Positions 7,341 through 13,910 of a DNA stretch of 15,850 bases are shown piece after piece (within the stretch, counting starts at the first letter, position 1; every line of letters starts with the position of its first letter). The position numbers were made by a program, and so were the translations under genes. The stretch comes from Neisseriaceae bacterium (GTDB taxonomy: Bacteria; Pseudomonadota; Gammaproteobacteria; Burkholderiales; Neisseriaceae): assembly GCA_017518785.1 (NCBI GenBank), contig JAFWUA010000043.1:1-15850 (forward strand), written 5' to 3'. The notes below the pieces were generated by a model, which worked only from the letters and a program-made list of their open reading frames with translations, did not search any database and had not been told where the DNA came from.

Positions 7341-8414
7341 TTATTCGTCCGTTTTTTCATCATCATCGGTAGCTTCAATGCTATTATTAACTTGAACACC
7401 ACCACCGATTTTTTCACGGATTTTTTGTTCAATTTCAGCTTTGATTTCTGGATTTTCTTTTAACCATACGCGGGTATTATCCTTACCTTGTCCGATTTTA
7501 TTTTTGTTATAGCTATACCAAGCCCCAGATTTTTCGATAATGTCTAACTTAACGCCAATATCGATTAATTCGCTTTCAAAAGAAATACCCTCGCCATACA
7601 AAATATCAAATTCCGCTTGTTTGAATGGTGGAGCAACCTTATTCTTAATCACTTTAACTTTTGTTTCATTGCCAATAATATCTTCGCCTTTTTTGATTTG
7701 ACCAGTACGGCGAATATCCAAACGTACAGAAGCATAAAACTTCAAGGCATTACCACCAGTTGTAGTTTCAGGGCTACCATACATTACCCCAATTTTCATA
7801 CGAATTTGGTTAATAAATACGACCAATGTATTGGTTTTCTTGATAGTTCCGGTTAATTTACGCAAGGCTTGACTCATTAAGCGTGCTTGCAAACCAACAT
7901 GGCTATCGCCCATTTCACCTTTAATTTCAGCCTCTGGAACTAATGCAGCAACAGAGTCGATAACCACCATATCAACACCGCCAGAACGCACTAACATATC
8001 GCAAATTTCTAATGCTTGTTCACCGGTATCTGGTTGAGAAACCAATAATTCTTCGACTTTAACACCCAATTTTGCGGCATAAATTGGATCAAAAGCATTT
8101 TCTGCATCGATAAAAGCACAAGTGCCACCAGCTTTTTGACATTGAGCAATTGCTTCCAAACAGAGTGTGGTTTTACCTGATGATTCAGGACCGAAAATTT
8201 CGACAATACGACCACGTGGCAAACCACCCACTCCTAATGCCAAATCCAAGCCTAATGAACCGGTAGAAATCACTTGTAAATCATCATCTTTTTGACTACC
8301 GTCCATTTTCATAACCGAGCCTTTGCCAAATTGTTTTTCAATTTGAGCTAATGCGGCAGCCAATGCTGCACTTCTATCATCAGATTTATCAACTTTGTTT
8401 TTAGATTCAGCCAT
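7341..8414 (-). CDS. recA: Recombinase RecA
   Basis: RecA forms ATP-dependent filaments on single-stranded DNA and drives strand exchange in repair and in integration of transformed DNA. The protein is 357 aa. It has the Walker A motif GPESSGKT (75-82), the Walker B-type strand VVIDS, the DNA-binding loop region GDSHVGLQARLMSQALRKL, and FINQIRMKIGVMYGSPETTTGG. The tail is acidic (TDDDEKTDE), as usual. It starts 28 bp after the membrane-protein gene upstream with an AGGA ribosome site. No SOS box (CTGT-N8-ACAG) is seen in that gap, which fits Neisseriaceae, where the classical LexA response is absent. Cotranscription with erpA upstream and argD downstream is suggested by the short gaps. Confidence 0.99.
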   Translation of the reverse strand: MAESKNKVDKSDDRSAALAAALAQIEKQFGKGSVMKMDGSQKDDDLQVISTGSLGLDLALGVGGLPRGRIVEIFGPESSGKTTLCLEAIAQCQKAGGTCAFIDAENAFDPIYAAKLGVKVEELLVSQPDTGEQALEICDMLVRSGGVDMVVIDSVAALVPEAEIKGEMGDSHVGLQARLMSQALRKLTGTIKKTNTLVVFINQIRMKIGVMYGSPETTTGGNALKFYASVRLDIRRTGQIKKGEDIIGNETKVKVIKNKVAPPFKQAEFDILYGEGISFESELIDIGVKLDIIEKSGAWYSYNKNKIGQGKDNTRVWLKENPEIKAEIEQKIREKIGGGVQVNNSIEATDDDEKTDE

Positions 8415-8442
8415 ATTAATTTCCTAACATTATTTCAATTAA

Positions 8443-8826
8443 TCATACTTCATCAACATTTTTGACGAAGCGAAATAATAACAACACATAACCCACAATT
8501 ACAGGGGTAAGTGCTAATAAACTTTTACAAACACGCGTTGCGTACCAAGCAGTAATTGCATCATCACTCTTATTATTCAACTGTGCTAACCAATCTAATA
8601 GTGGCAACCAACAAACAACTGCCAGACCTAATAGCAATGGATACAGCCAACGTAACTTATCATACTGCCATAACACAAAGGTCAATGTGCACCATAGTGC
8701 TGTTGCAACTGTGATTTTTATTGTAAAAACCGCATTCATTCCTATCCATTTGCAAATGATATAGGTCAAAATAACCCACAAGATGCCGAGAATAAATAGG
8801 ATATATTCTTCTGGTTGGCGTAACAT
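8443..8826 (-). CDS. Small inner-membrane protein, four predicted TM helices
   Basis: I do not recognise this 127-aa protein. It has four hydrophobic segments at about residues 8-28, 32-53, 59-80 and 102-122, little outside the membrane, and a short polar loop (NNKSDDA) between the third and fourth. No catalytic motif is visible. It starts 12 bp after erpA and ends 28 bp before recA, so it is almost certainly read with them. The ribosome site (GAAGAG) is weak, so translation may depend partly on erpA. The role is unknown. Confidence 0.8.
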   Translation of the reverse strand: MLRQPEEYILFILGILWVILTYIICKWIGMNAVFTIKITVATALWCTLTFVLWQYDKLRWLYPLLLGLAVVCWLPLLDWLAQLNNKSDDAITAWYATRVCKSLLALTPVIVGYVLLLFRFVKNVDEV

Positions 8827-8838
8827 AATGCCAACTCT

Positions 8839-9177
8839 TCACACTGAAAACGACGAGCCACAACTACATGTGGTAACTGCATTGGGATTACGAATCACAA
8901 ATTGCGAACCTTGCAGGCTTTCGGTGTAGTCGATTTCCGCACCGACTAAATATTGATAACTCATCGGGTCAATCAAAAAGGTTAACCCTTCTTTTTCGAT
9001 TTGAAAATCATCGTCATTGGTAATTTCGTCAAAGGTAAAGCCGTATTGAAATCCAGAGCAACCACCGCCAGTTACAAAAACGCGTAGTTTTAAATCTGGA
9101 TTATTTTCCTCTGCTACCAAGTCTTTTACTTTGGCACAACAGTTTTCAGTAAAGATAATGGGAGATTCATTACTCAT
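8839..9177 (-). CDS. erpA: Iron-sulfur cluster insertion protein ErpA
   Basis: ErpA is an A-type carrier that hands Fe-S clusters to target apoproteins. The 112-aa protein has the three conserved cluster cysteines: Cys40 in VTGGGCSGFQYGF, and Cys104 and Cys106 in TTCSCGSSFSV. The sequence IDPMSYQYLVGAEIDYTESLQGSQFVIRNPNA is the ErpA-type signature, closer to ErpA than to IscA or SufA; no isc genes are adjacent. A TAAGGAA ribosome site lies 9 bases ahead of the ATG. It is the first gene of the minus-strand cluster ending in argD. No convincing promoter could be picked in the upstream 120 bp. Confidence 0.93.
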   Translation of the reverse strand: MSNESPIIFTENCCAKVKDLVAEENNPDLKLRVFVTGGGCSGFQYGFTFDEITNDDDFQIEKEGLTFLIDPMSYQYLVGAEIDYTESLQGSQFVIRNPNAVTTCSCGSSFSV

Positions 9178-9302
9178 ATTGGTTAAATTCCTTATTTCTT
9201 GATGTAAATGTTTGTCGTCAGATATTCTGAAACAATGCAGATTTTACCGTAAATTGTCATAAAAATAATTGCTAATCACGATTGCTTATCATAAAAATCC
9301 TT

Positions 9303-9427
9303 TTCCGGCAGACTGAAACCTTTGCAAATTTCGCTTCGCTCAATGTTACGAATGATAAGTTCTGCAAAGGTTTCAGACTATGATTAAGATAGTTATACTT
9401 GATTAATCGAGCGTAAGTCTGCCGAAA
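9303..9427. repeat. Nested inverted repeats with DUS-like ends between erpA and the aminotransferase gene
   Basis: An exact DUS (TTCCGGCAGACT, 9303-9314) faces a one-mismatch copy (AGTCTGCCGAAA, 9416-9427). Between them is a 64-bp element with perfect 14-bp inverted ends, CTGAAACCTTTGCA (9313-9326) and its complement (9363-9376). Its ends resemble those of the 131-bp elements. This accounts for most of the 330-bp gap without a gene at 9178-9507; 9178-9302 is AT-rich and I see no clear site in it beyond the erpA ribosome site. Confidence 0.65.
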
Positions 9428-9446
9428 ACCTAAATATCAAATACCT

Positions 9447-9503
9447 TTCCGGCAGACTATTTCATTTAATATCCTATGTAAAATTTAAAATAGTCTGCCG
9501 GAA
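9447..9503 (-). terminator. Inverted DUS pair forming a hairpin after the aminotransferase gene
   Basis: TTCCGGCAGACTATTT and its exact complement form a 16-bp stem around a 25-base loop, ending 4 bp past the aminotransferase stop. In Neisseria, inverted DUS pairs commonly serve as terminators at gene ends. There is no T-run here, so termination is likely but not proven. Confidence 0.55.
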
Positions 9504-9507
9504 AAGT

Positions 9508-10617
9508 TTACAACCATCTTTTAATTCGCAAAACTCCATCTGCCATTTCCTCTATATTACGCGTATAGGCAAACCGCAGATATTTATCAGTTTGATTATT
9601 ACCAAAATCAATTCCAGGTGCACTTGCTACTTGAATTTCTTGTAGCATTTTATGAGCAAATTTTTGACTATCATCGCAGTATTTTGAAACATTTGCCCAT
9701 AGATAAAATGCACCTTGCGGTTTGTTTTCAACTTCAAATATATTTGATAATTCTTGGTAGAGAAAATCACGCCGTTTAGCAAATTCCACTCTTACATTTG
9801 CAAGATATTCATAATCAAATGCAAACAAAGCTGCATACTGACTTAATGTTGGTGGACAGATAAATAAATTTTGTGCGATGACCTCTGCACTGCGAATTTG
9901 ATATTCAGGTACGATAATCCAACCCAAACGTGCACCAGGCATACAAAAATATTTTGAAAACCCATTGATTACATAGGCATTATCATTAAATTCCAAAGCA
10001 GTATTCGCAAGACCATCATAGACCAAGCCATGATATAACTCATCAGAAATAAAAGAAATTCCATGTTCAATACAATATTGATTAAGCGATTGCAAACGTT
10101 CGCTGGTATAAATATTGCCAGTTGGATTGGCAGGCGATGAAATTTGCAATGCGTCTATCTCTTGGGTGCGAAGTTGGTCGGGGTGTAGCTGATAAGCTTC
10201 ACTTTTATCCACATTGAATGCTATTGGCTGAATATTGAGAAAATGTGCAAAATTTTTATAACATGGATACGATGGATCGGTTAATCCTAATTTGCCATTA
10301 CTTTTTAATGCCAAAGCGTATGCGATTAGAAATGCACCACTACTACCTGGTGTTAATAAAATTCTTTCTGGTGCAATCTTCACATTGTAAGTACACAAAT
10401 AATGATGGCTGATTTTCTCACGTAATTCGTATAAACCAAAACTTTCGGTATAACTAAAACGATGCGATGCAATTGCTTGATAAAACGCTTCACATACATT
10501 AGGCGATGGCTGTAAATCTGGTTGTCCAATTTCAAAATGCACGGCATTAGGATAGCGTGATGCTTCACGCACTATATCCATCACCATGAATGATGTCATT
10601 GCTTCATAACGCATCAT
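9508..10617 (-). CDS. PLP-dependent aminotransferase, class I/II (fold type I)
   Basis: A 369-aa cytoplasmic aminotransferase of the aspartate aminotransferase superfamily. Visible residues are the Schiff-base Lys222 in NGFSKYFCMPGARLGW, Arg230 in the same motif, Asn164 in SSPANPTG, Asp192 and Tyr195 in ISDELYHGL, and the substrate-carboxylate Arg near FAYTR in the C-terminal part. The substrate cannot be read from the sequence; aspartate, alanine, aromatic amino acids or N-succinyl-DAP are all possible for this fold. Its ATG overlaps the ribD stop by 4 nt (ATGA), so it is translationally coupled to ribD; a second ATG immediately follows. If transcription reads through from the aromatic-rich attenuator at 12.9-13.1 kb, an aromatic substrate would make sense, but that is speculation. 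Confidence 0.9.
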   Translation of the reverse strand: MMRYEAMTSFMVMDIVREASRYPNAVHFEIGQPDLQPSPNVCEAFYQAIASHRFSYTESFGLYELREKISHHYLCTYNVKIAPERILLTPGSSGAFLIAYALALKSNGKLGLTDPSYPCYKNFAHFLNIQPIAFNVDKSEAYQLHPDQLRTQEIDALQISSPANPTGNIYTSERLQSLNQYCIEHGISFISDELYHGLVYDGLANTALEFNDNAYVINGFSKYFCMPGARLGWIIVPEYQIRSAEVIAQNLFICPPTLSQYAALFAFDYEYLANVRVEFAKRRDFLYQELSNIFEVENKPQGAFYLWANVSKYCDDSQKFAHKMLQEIQVASAPGIDFGNNQTDKYLRFAYTRNIEEMADGVLRIKRWL

Positions 10618-11744
10618 ATTTTTCTTTCTTGATTTAGATTAGGTGGCAATAAAACTAAACGTATATCATCACCAATTTTACGAATATCATCAATTTGCCA
10701 GCGGTCAATATCAGATAAACTGGTAAGTTCCGGCAGACTAAACACACTTTGTGCCTTATCTCCCAAGATAATTGGTGCTTGATAAATTATCAATTCATCA
10801 ATTAAATTATTTTGCAGTAATGCCCCACTTAATGTTGCACCACATTCACACCAAACTTCGCCTATACCGCGTTTTGCTAATTGTCTCATCAGAATATTCA
10901 AATCAACTCTTCCATTATAGTCTGCCGGAATCCTGATTATTTCTACTTGTGATGGATATTGATTAGCTATAACTGTTTCCGGCAGACTTACCAATAATGT
11001 AGGATTACCATCTGTACAAATTTTTGCATTACAAGGAGTTAGCAAATTACTATCCACTACTATTCGTAGTGACTGACGTAGGGTATCAATATCACGTACA
11101 TTTAAGCGAGGATTGTCTGCTAAAACTGTCCCTACTCCGGTTAAGATTGCACAACTTTTAGCACGACCATCTTGCACATCGCGTCTGGCATCTTCTGTTG
11201 TAATCCATTGGCTAACACCATTATTAAGTGCTATTTTTCCATCTAAACTTTGAGCAACTTTAAGACTAATAAATGGTCGATTTCTTTCAAAACGCGATAA
11301 AAATCCGCGATTAATTTTTCTCGCTTCATCTTCCAATAAACCGTAAGCAGTTTCAATTCCAGCGGCATTAAGCATAGCAAATCCCTTGCCACATACAGAA
11401 GGATTAGGGTCTTTGATTGCTGCAATCACTTTTTTAACACCGGCACGAATCAAGGCATCAGCACATGGAGGGGTTTTGCCGTAATGAGCACAAGGCTCTA
11501 ATGTTACGTAGACAGTTGCACCATGTGCTTTATCTTTTGCCATTTCTAATGCAAAAATTTCCGCATGATGTCCTCCTGCTTGCTTATGCCAACCTTCGCC
11601 AACAACTTCTTCACCATGTGCAATCACACAACCTACTTTGGGATTGGGAGAAGTAGAATAACAACCTTGATGAGCCAATGACAAAGCACGACGCATCAAG
11701 GTTTCATCAATAGAAGAAAAATTAGAATCAGTTAAGACGGACAT
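10614..11744 (-). CDS. ribD: Bifunctional riboflavin biosynthesis deaminase/reductase RibD
   Basis: RibD carries out the second and third steps of riboflavin synthesis: deamination of the pyrimidine amine, then NADPH-dependent reduction of the ribosyl side chain. The N-terminal deaminase domain has the zinc ligands and catalytic Glu in HHAE (59-62) and PCAHYGKTPPC (Cys85, Cys94). The C-terminal reductase domain starts near residue 155 (RPFISLKVAQSLDGKIA) and includes SQWITTEDAR and VGTVLADNPRL. The frame opens at 11822, but I chose ATG 11744 (376 aa), which gives a normal distance to MRRALSLAHQG and overlaps the upstream lipoprotein gene by only 17 nt. Three exact DUS copies lie within the C-terminal half. 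The 3' end overlaps the aminotransferase start. Confidence 0.94.
   Translation of the reverse strand: MSVLTDSNFSSIDETLMRRALSLAHQGCYSTSPNPKVGCVIAHGEEVVGEGWHKQAGGHHAEIFALEMAKDKAHGATVYVTLEPCAHYGKTPPCADALIRAGVKKVIAAIKDPNPSVCGKGFAMLNAAGIETAYGLLEDEARKINRGFLSRFERNRPFISLKVAQSLDGKIALNNGVSQWITTEDARRDVQDGRAKSCAILTGVGTVLADNPRLNVRDIDTLRQSLRIVVDSNLLTPCNAKICTDGNPTLLVSLPETVIANQYPSQVEIIRIPADYNGRVDLNILMRQLAKRGIGEVWCECGATLSGALLQNNLIDELIIYQAPIILGDKAQSVFSLPELTSLSDIDRWQIDDIRKIGDDIRLVLLPPNLNQERKI
10728..10739 (-). repeat. DUS-like 12-mer in ribD
   Basis: Exact TTCCGGCAGACT on the plus strand; encodes SLPE in ribD. Confidence 0.75.
10919..10930 (+). repeat. DUS-like 12-mer in ribD, opposite orientation
   Basis: Exact AGTCTGCCGGAA on the plus strand; read in the gene as TTCCGGCAGACT and encoding the IPADY stretch. 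Confidence 0.75.
10977..10988 (-). repeat. DUS-like 12-mer in ribD
   Basis: Exact TTCCGGCAGACT on the plus strand; encodes SLPE. It pairs in inverted orientation with the copy 46 bp away at 10919-10930. Confidence 0.75.
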
Positions 11745-12276
11745 CGGATAAATATTTGTCCATAGCATCAAATGGAAGATTAAAGCTTTGTACGCAAACT
11801 GAATACAATTCCTCACCATCAACTATGGCAAGACAGCTTTCTTTAATTTTTTCTTCATCAACTTTATAGGTAAAACGATAACTCATACGTTCATCAACCA
11901 CATTGCCAAGACGCACATCGTTATAGGTTTTTTGTTGCTTGAACATTGATGCTAATTGTTTGAAATATTGTTCTGATGGAACTTGTAATTTGCCCAAATG
12001 TTCCACACGTATTACTGCATCATCTAATTGATTGCGAGATAACAAAGTTAAAGATTTATTCGATGAATCAATTTCATCTACGGTAAACATGCCATTAACT
12101 TTTAGGGTGATTTTCTGACTACTGTCGGTTATGGTTTGCAATGAAGAAAAATTAACTTCTTCTGTCGATGCCATTTCGTTACTTATATCAGCATCTGAAA
12201 CCGATGATTCAGTTTTTCCGCAGGCATTTAACAAGCTACATATAGCAATAAAATAAAAAAATCTTTTCAAAAACAT
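11728..12276 (-). CDS. Predicted lipoprotein of unknown function
   Basis: A 182-aa protein with a clear lipoprotein signal: two basic residues, a hydrophobic run FFYFIAICSLLNA and lipid-accepting Cys19. A Ser/Thr/Asp/Glu-rich linker to about residue 55 is followed by a domain of roughly 125 residues with alternating beta-like stretches and two further cysteines (ESCLAIVDG, YSVCVQSF) that could form a disulfide in the periplasm. I do not recognise the family. It starts 73 bp after the 173-aa gene and its last 17 nt overlap the ribD start, so it is probably cotranscribed with ribD. A weak AGGA ribosome site precedes the ATG. Confidence 0.82.
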   Translation of the reverse strand: MFLKRFFYFIAICSLLNACGKTESSVSDADISNEMASTEEVNFSSLQTITDSSQKITLKVNGMFTVDEIDSSNKSLTLLSRNQLDDAVIRVEHLGKLQVPSEQYFKQLASMFKQQKTYNDVRLGNVVDERMSYRFTYKVDEEKIKESCLAIVDGEELYSVCVQSFNLPFDAMDKYLSDVRLN

Positions 12277-12349
12277 ATTTTATATTTCCTACTGTTATTA
12301 TCAATTAGAATAAGGTGCTATTGTAACGGATTATCAGCATAAACTTAAA

Positions 12350-12871
12350 TCAAATAGCTATACCGCATAAAAATCTTTCTTTGATGGAATTTTCCACCAT
12401 ATTGTCAATCAACTTGGGTAATGGACGAGTTCTTTGTATCATCAGCATATTATCTGGTCTGCCGGAACGTATGCTCATGCGTGCTTTTGCTGGTGTAAAT
12501 GGCAAATCATGTTGCATAGCAAAATCTTTGGCACGACTATTGGCTAAATTAAGCATAGCAAACAATGATACATCAACATAAAAAACTCGCACTCCTAAAA
12601 CCAAAATTCGAGCAGCAAACCAATCTGCTTCTTCTGTAAAAACATCAGGAGATGTTTTAGAAAAATCATGGCGTTGTGATGCAATCATACATGCTATGGT
12701 GCGAATTTGTGGCAACAATGCCTCACTTAACATGCCGGAAGTTTCAAAACCAACTTCATCACGACACAAATCATCTCGATGGGAATTACCATCTACTACC
12801 AAGCACCAATCATATAGTCTTTCCGGCAGACTGTTGGTAGTTTCCGTTAGCATTTTTTGTGTATTTACCAT
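12350..12871 (-). CDS. Unrecognised 173-aa protein downstream of an aromatic-type attenuator
   Basis: I do not recognise this protein. It is a soluble-looking 173-aa sequence without signal peptide or obvious membrane helix. The N-terminal third is rich in Asp, Cys and Arg (DWCLVVDGNSHRDDLC), the middle looks helical (ILVLGVRVFYVDVSLFAMLNLAN), and the C-terminal part is basic. Five cysteines have no clear metal-binding pattern. It has an AGGAG ribosome site at good spacing and codon use like its neighbours. Directly upstream lie a promoter, an aromatic-rich leader peptide and a terminator hairpin, the layout of an amino-acid attenuator. I see no motif of DAHP synthase, chorismate mutase, prephenate dehydratase or a transporter. 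It contains one exact and one near DUS copy, so it appears native to this genome. Confidence 0.8.
   Translation of the reverse strand: MVNTQKMLTETTNSLPERLYDWCLVVDGNSHRDDLCRDEVGFETSGMLSEALLPQIRTIACMIASQRHDFSKTSPDVFTEEADWFAARILVLGVRVFYVDVSLFAMLNLANSRAKDFAMQHDLPFTPAKARMSIRSGRPDNMLMIQRTRPLPKLIDNMVENSIKERFLCGIAI
12821..12832 (-). repeat. DUS-like 12-mer in the 173-aa gene
   Basis: Exact TTCCGGCAGACT on the plus strand; encodes SLPE in the N-terminus of the protein. A one-mismatch copy (GGTCTGCCGGAA) lies at 12457-12468. Confidence 0.75.
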
Positions 12872-12919
12872 GATAAAAACTCCTATGTTTTAACAATGTT
12901 TTTTGCAAATTCGACAAAT

Positions 12920-12951
12920 AAAAAAACCGCCTATTTGGATAAAACAGGCGG
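12920..12951 (-). terminator. Attenuator terminator ahead of the 173-aa gene
   Basis: On the minus strand CCGCCTGTTT pairs with AAATAGGCGG (10 bp including one G-U) and is followed by seven T. It lies 49 bp before the ATG at 12871 and 41 bp after the leader-peptide stop. Its 5' arm can instead pair with the leader region at 13015-13024. Confidence 0.85.
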
Positions 12952-13042
12952 AGGATAAAGATTATGCAACTCAAAATCAAACAATCAATCAACTAAATCA
13001 ACTTACAAACGCAAACCCACCGCCAGTTCTTGCACCAGCGGT
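12947..13042 (-). promoter_or_regulatory. Alternative RNA pairings of a transcription attenuator
   Basis: Segment 1 (ACCGCTGGT, 13042-13034) pairs with segment 2 (ACTGGCGGT, 13027-13019) over 9 bp with a 6-base loop. Segment 2 can alternatively pair with segment 3: GGCGGTGGGT (13024-13015) against ATCCTCCGCC (12956-12947), ten positions with one U-U mismatch. Segment 3 is also the 5' arm of the terminator. The 1:2 plus 3:4 state terminates; the 2:3 state allows read-through. The codons at the start of segment 1 are Tyr-Tyr-Tyr-Arg-Trp, so stalling there for lack of charged Tyr or Trp tRNA would free segment 2. Confidence 0.75.
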
Positions 13043-13079
13043 AGTAATAAAAGAAAATGGGGGAAAAGTTAGCGTTCAT
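12993..13079 (-). CDS. 28-aa aromatic-rich leader peptide
   Basis: A short frame ATG 13079 to TAG 12993 encodes a 28-residue peptide with PIFFYYYRW, then a second Trp and WRWVCVC. That gives three Phe, three consecutive Tyr and three Trp in 28 codons, far too skewed for a normal protein. It lies between a consensus-like promoter and an intrinsic terminator, as in amino-acid biosynthetic leaders. The Phe-Phe-Tyr-Tyr-Tyr run ends exactly where the first RNA hairpin begins. There is no good Shine-Dalgarno site, and the promoter -10 is only 10 bases from the ATG, so the mRNA would be almost leaderless. Tyr (or Phe/Tyr) is the likeliest sensed amino acid; Trp is possible through Trp15. The regulated gene is not one I recognise. 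Confidence 0.75.
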   Translation of the reverse strand: MNANFSPIFFYYYRWCKNWRWVCVCKLI

Positions 13080-13089
13080 AATGCTTTCA

Positions 13090-13118
13090 AGGATAATTAC
13101 TCATTTTTATCTTGTCAA
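13090..13118 (-). promoter_or_regulatory. Promoter of the attenuator-controlled transcript
   Basis: On the minus strand a perfect TTGACA (13113-13118), a 17-base spacer and TATCCT (13090-13095). Transcription would start at about 13081-13085, only a few bases ahead of the leader ATG at 13079. The preceding gene, ubiX, ends about 95 bp upstream. Confidence 0.65.
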
Positions 13119-13213
13119 CAAATAAATCAAAAAAGTTTTTAATTTATTTCAAGAGTACAGCATTTAATACATCAAATACTCTGCATACAATGACGTATTT
13201 TGCCACAAATCAA

Positions 13214-13855
13214 CTATATAACACCTCCCCAGCGATTGAGTAAACCATGCTCAATATTCAGGTGATTCAAGATTCGTGCCACTACAAAATCGATTAAATC
13301 ATCGATACTTTGAGGTCTATGATAAAAAGCAGGTGATGGCGGAATTACAACAGCACCACATTCTGATAATTTCAATAAATTGCCCAAATGTATTGTTGAT
13401 AGTGGCATCTCACGGGGCACAAGGATTAGCGGACGTTTTTCTTTCAAACATACATCTGCTGCCCTTTCGATAAGATTATCCGACATACCACATGCAATAG
13501 CAGCAACCGTTCCCATACTGGCAGGACAAATCACCATAGCATCAGAAACATTAGAACCACTGGCTGCTGGCGAAAACCAATCATCATATGCAAAAACTTT
13601 TATCTGTCCTTGTGTTGCATTAAATTGTTGTTCCAAATATTTTGTGGCAAGCTGAATATCAGAAGGCAATTCAAAATCGCATTCTTGCTTGGCTACAATT
13701 TGTGCCGCAGGTGAGTAAATCAAACGAATTTGCACATCACTTTTAAGCAAACATTCCAATAAACGAACAGCATACGGCATACCAGAAGCACCTGTTATTG
13801 CCATAGTAATATTTCTTAATGTTAGTATTTTTGCACTCGAGCCATTATTCGTCAT
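13214..13855 (-). CDS. ubiX: Flavin prenyltransferase UbiX
   Basis: UbiX attaches a dimethylallyl group to FMN, making the prenylated flavin cofactor of the decarboxylase UbiD in ubiquinone synthesis. The Rossmann-like FMN-binding start is ITGASGMPYAVRLL (20-33). ICPASMGTVAAIACGMSDNLIERAADVCLKEKRPL and VPREMPLS are family signatures, and PAFYHRPQS near the C-terminus is also conserved. I chose ATG 13855 (213 aa), which has GAAGG 11 bases upstream. A GTG at 13873 would add 6 residues, and an internal ATG just before the GASG motif would be too short for the first strand. It is divergent from the lipoprotein gene at 13911. The ubiD gene is not in this window. Confidence 0.93.
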   Translation of the reverse strand: MTNNGSSAKILTLRNITMAITGASGMPYAVRLLECLLKSDVQIRLIYSPAAQIVAKQECDFELPSDIQLATKYLEQQFNATQGQIKVFAYDDWFSPAASGSNVSDAMVICPASMGTVAAIACGMSDNLIERAADVCLKEKRPLILVPREMPLSTIHLGNLLKLSECGAVVIPPSPAFYHRPQSIDDLIDFVVARILNHLNIEHGLLNRWGGVI

Positions 13856-13860
13856 ATACT
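13831..13860 (+). promoter_or_regulatory. Possible promoter for the lipoprotein gene
   Basis: TTGCAC (13831-13836), an 18-base spacer and TATACT (13855-13860) lie 50 bp before the ATG at 13911 and overlap the ubiX start on the other strand. Confidence 0.4.
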
Positions 13861-13891
13861 TAACAACCTTCACAAGATAAAACCACTATTA

Positions 13892-13897
13892 ATTATA
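13892..13897 (-). promoter_or_regulatory. Possible ubiX -10 element
   Basis: TATAAT on the minus strand about 37 bp ahead of the ubiX ATG; no good -35 was found. It overlaps the start region of the divergent lipoprotein gene, so the two promoters face each other. Confidence 0.35.
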
Positions 13898-13910
13898 CGG
13901 AGGAATAGTT

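Noticed and set aside
8415..8442. SOS box upstream of recA
   Set aside because: No CTGT-N8-ACAG palindrome is present in the short gap.
11745..11822. Upstream extension of the ribD frame
   Set aside because: It overlaps the lipoprotein gene's coding end by far more than needed, and the extra residues do not resemble RibD.
12903..13142. Plus-strand 79-codon frame across the attenuator
   Set aside because: It runs antisense through the leader peptide and terminator, has no ribosome site and no recognisable content; the minus-strand structures explain the region.
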